A stretch of 64,000 nucleotides of DNA from the NCBI RefSeq assembly GCF_001027285.1, contig NZ_CP011509.1:2302501-2366500 (forward strand). The letters are read 5' to 3'. This DNA is from Archangium gephyra (lineage in GTDB: Bacteria; Myxococcota; Myxococcia; Myxococcales; Myxococcaceae). The notes below the pieces were generated by a model that did not search any database, was not told the DNA's origin, and was given only the letters and a program-made list of their open reading frames with translations. Below, piece after piece: positions 62,071 through 64,000 of this stretch. Numbering within the stretch: the first letter of the stretch is position 1; each line of letters opens with the position of its first letter. A program made the position numbers and the translations under genes.

Positions 62071-63999
62071 TCACTCGAGCCCGGGGCCCTCCAGCCTCAG
62101 CTCCAGGTTCGACGTGGGCACCTCCACCTCCACCTCGCGCATCGGGTGGCGGAACTTCTCCACCCGGAGCCAGGCGCGACCCGGCACGAGGCCCGACAGG
62201 GTGAAGCGGCCCTGGGCATCCGTGCGGGTGCTGCTCACGCTCGTTCCGTCCCCCGTGAGAACCACATCCGCCTCGCCCACCGGCACGCCCCGCGCGTCCC
62301 GGACGCGGCCGGACAGCGAGAGGCCCTCTCGCAGCACCAGCGAGACAGGCGCGGTCTCCTCGTCCCAGGCCTCCACCGGGACGGGCTCGGACGAGAGGTA
62401 GCCCGGGGCACGCACCTTCGCGAGGTAGCGGCCCGGAACGAGCCCCCCGAAGTGGACGCCACCCCGGGCGTCCGTGCCTTCCTCCCGCACCGTCTCCCCA
62501 CGCCCCTCGCCCACCCGGGAAAGGGACACGGCCGCCGCCTCCACGGGCTCCCCGTGCGCGCCGAGCACCTTCACGGCCACCGCCGCCGCGGGCGCCAGGG
62601 AGAGCACCAGCGGCTCGGTCCGCGGCAACCGGAGCTCCCGCGTCACGGAGAGGTACCCCGGGCGCTCGACGCGCAGCTCATACGTGTCCTCCGTGAGCCC
62701 ACGCACCTCGAAGCGTCCCTCCGCGCCCGTGAGCACCTCCTCCGCCCCGCCGCGCCCTGGCCCCAGGAGGTGGAGCCGCGCGCCCTCCATTCCCAGCCCC
62801 TCGGGTCCGAGGACCCGGCCCGCGAGCACGCTCTCCGGCGGCAGCTCGACCTCGGCTTCCGTCTCGGAGCCCGCGCCCACCTCGAGGACCCGCTGCACGG
62901 CCCCATGGCCCGGTGCCCGGACGAGGAGGACCTGGGGGCCCGGCATCAGCGGCGCGGCCCGGAAGTGTCCCACGTCCTCCTCGCGCCAGACGGTCTCCGG
63001 TGCGGCCGGAGACTGGATGCTCGCGCCCTCGAGCAGCCGGCCCGAGCGTGCCTCCACCACCCGGACGCGGAGCCCGCCCGCCGTCTCCAGGGAGATGTCG
63101 AGCCCCGAGGTGTCCTCGCTCAGGGGCTCGAGGGCCCGCTCGCCCACGCCGGTGGCGCTCTCGGCGAGCAGCTCGGTGCGTCCGCTGCAGTCGAGCCCCT
63201 CCAGCACGAAGCGGCCCGCGCCGTCGGCCCGGACCTCCGGCCCCCCGCCGCGCGGCCTCACCCGGGCCGCTGGCGCGGCGACGCCACGCTCAAGCACCCG
63301 GCCCTCCAAGCGCAGCGCGCAGGGCAGCATCACGGTGGCGGGCCGCGACGCGGGAACGAGCACCACCCGCTGGCCATGGCCCGCCGCGCGGGCCCACACG
63401 CCATGGCGCGCCTGGGGAAGCAGCCCCTCCACCTCGAAGGCGCCCGTCTCGTCGCTCTCCACCTCTCGCAGGCGCCGCACGGGTGCCAGGCTCATCACGG
63501 TGACGCGGGCCCGGGCCACGCCCCCCGCCACGTCCACCACCTGGCCCATCAGGCGAACCCCGTCCGTCACCACCAGGCGCACCTCGGAAGGGCCCGGAGG
63601 CACGTCCAGGGCGAGCGCGGCGGGCCGCCCTCCCACCTCGGCCAGCAGGTGGTAGCGGCCCTCGGGCAGCCGCAGCAGGAAGTCTCCGTCCGGGCCCGTG
63701 GGGGCGGTGGCCCTCGGAGGGGCCTCCCGTGCTTCCGTGGCCACGTGCTGCTCCAGGCCCTCCCGTGTCAGGGCGGGCCCGGCCTCGAAGGCGAGCACCT
63801 GGGCCGCCACGGGCAGGCCCCGGGCATCCTGGACCCAGCCGCGCAGCGCGGCGCTCTCCTGGGCCTCTGGGTCGGGCGCGGAGGCGTCCGGGCCCGTGCC
63901 GGCGGCCCGCGTCCTGGCGGAGGCCCTTCGCCCCTCCGTGCCGCCGGGCGCGAGGGCCAGGAGGAGCGCCAGCAGCAGGAGCGACGCTCCGCCCGCGAC
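62071..63999 (-). CDS. Carboxypeptidase regulatory-like domain repeat protein (5' end outside window)
   Basis: At least 642 residues; the start lies just beyond 64000 because the last visible codons form a hydrophobic signal/anchor (LLLLALLLALAPGG). The mature part is a chain of ~80-residue carboxypeptidase-regulatory-like (Ig-like, transthyretin-type) domains. Each has the pattern GRVLGPEGLGMEGARLHL, EVLTGAEGRFEVRGL, GRYLAKVRAPGY; about seven are readable, the last ending LEVEVPTSNLELRLEG. Such proteins are exported and structural or adhesive. Opposite strand to and 22 bp from the PhoD-like gene end. Confidence 0.85.
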   Translation of the reverse strand, partial: VAGGASLLLLALLLALAPGGTEGRRASARTRAAGTGPDASAPDPEAQESAALRGWVQDARGLPVAAQVLAFEAGPALTREGLEQHVATEAREAPPRATAPTGPDGDFLLRLPEGRYHLLAEVGGRPAALALDVPPGPSEVRLVVTDGVRLMGQVVDVAGGVARARVTVMSLAPVRRLREVESDETGAFEVEGLLPQARHGVWARAAGHGQRVVLVPASRPATVMLPCALRLEGRVLERGVAAPAARVRPRGGGPEVRADGAGRFVLEGLDCSGRTELLAESATGVGERALEPLSEDTSGLDISLETAGGLRVRVVEARSGRLLEGASIQSPAAPETVWREEDVGHFRAAPLMPGPQVLLVRAPGHGAVQRVLEVGAGSETEAEVELPPESVLAGRVLGPEGLGMEGARLHLLGPGRGGAEEVLTGAEGRFEVRGLTEDTYELRVERPGYLSVTRELRLPRTEPLVLSLAPAAAVAVKVLGAHGEPVEAAAVSLSRVGEGRGETVREEGTDARGGVHFGGLVPGRYLAKVRAPGYLSSEPVPVEAWDEETAPVSLVLREGLSLSGRVRDARGVPVGEADVVLTGDGTSVSSTRTDAQGRFTLSGLVPGRAWLRVEKFRHPMREVEVEVPTSNLELRLEGPGLE

Positions 64000-64000
64000 A

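Overview
The window is GC-rich, densely coded DNA that reads as a myxobacterium (Myxococcota). This is inferred from gene families I recognise: a SitA6-type lipoprotein toxin with a double-CXXC immunity protein, thrombospondin-3/VWA lipoproteins, a PilZ protein of the myxobacterial type, a four-gene minor pilin operon, and a sigma-54-type promoter in front of a secreted protease. I would guess the Archangium/Cystobacter group, but nothing here fixes the genus. I see no rRNA, complete tRNA, CRISPR array or insertion sequence. About fifty protein genes are supported; the first and last run off the window.

Layout. 1-2.3 kb: end of a metallophosphoesterase, then a predicted toxin/immunity pair. 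2.3-6.3 kb: a minus-strand operon (membrane protein, winged-helix regulator, ABC ATPase, ABC permease fused to a CPBP protease) whose promoter is bracketed by two matching palindromes. 6.3-12 kb: acyl-CoA dehydrogenase-GNAT fusion, TPR protein, repetitive Gly/Ala/Val-rich protein, VAO-type flavoprotein. 12.1-13.6 kb: SitA6/SitI6-like pair. 13.6-22.8 kb: ceramidase-like lipoprotein, DcaP-like porin, Spy-like coiled-coil protein, ATP-grasp enzyme, small lipoprotein, ABHD18-like hydrolase, secreted purple acid phosphatase-like enzyme. 23.0-26.9 kb: minor pilin operon FimT/PilV/PilW/PilX-like, with no PilY1 visible.

26.9-36.6 kb: YqiA-like esterase, secreted trypsin-like protease, SDR plus PhzF pair, paired palindromes, sbcDC, PilZ protein. 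36.8-51.4 kb: large TSP3/VWA lipoprotein, SAM methyltransferase, YceI-like lipoprotein, DUF2914-like protein, adenylate cyclase/ATPase/TPR regulator, M14 peptidase, a frameshifted metallo-beta-lactamase-fold gene and a large Cys-rich lipoprotein. 51.35-53.6 kb: two copies of a tRNA 3'-end sequence flank a degraded Sit-like toxin, its putative immunity gene and an alpha/beta hydrolase, probably an island remnant. 53.6-64 kb: small metabolic and regulatory genes (MpaB-type oxygenase, isochorismatase plus Lrp, SRPBCC, tandem GST-N, ankyrin, TetR plus hydrolase, PhoD-like phosphatase) and the end of a carboxypeptidase-regulatory-domain repeat protein.

The most distinctive content is three Sit-like toxin/immunity loci in one 64-kb window. 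Two of them have immunity proteins built as internal duplications of the same CxxC-plus-ER unit although their toxin domains differ. Also notable are the two-palindrome promoter of the ABC/CPBP operon, the tRNA-end-flanked toxin cassette, and enzymes with altered catalytic positions (ceramidase Ser to Thr; SDR without the catalytic Tyr). Family names are from memory of the families; no database search was possible.
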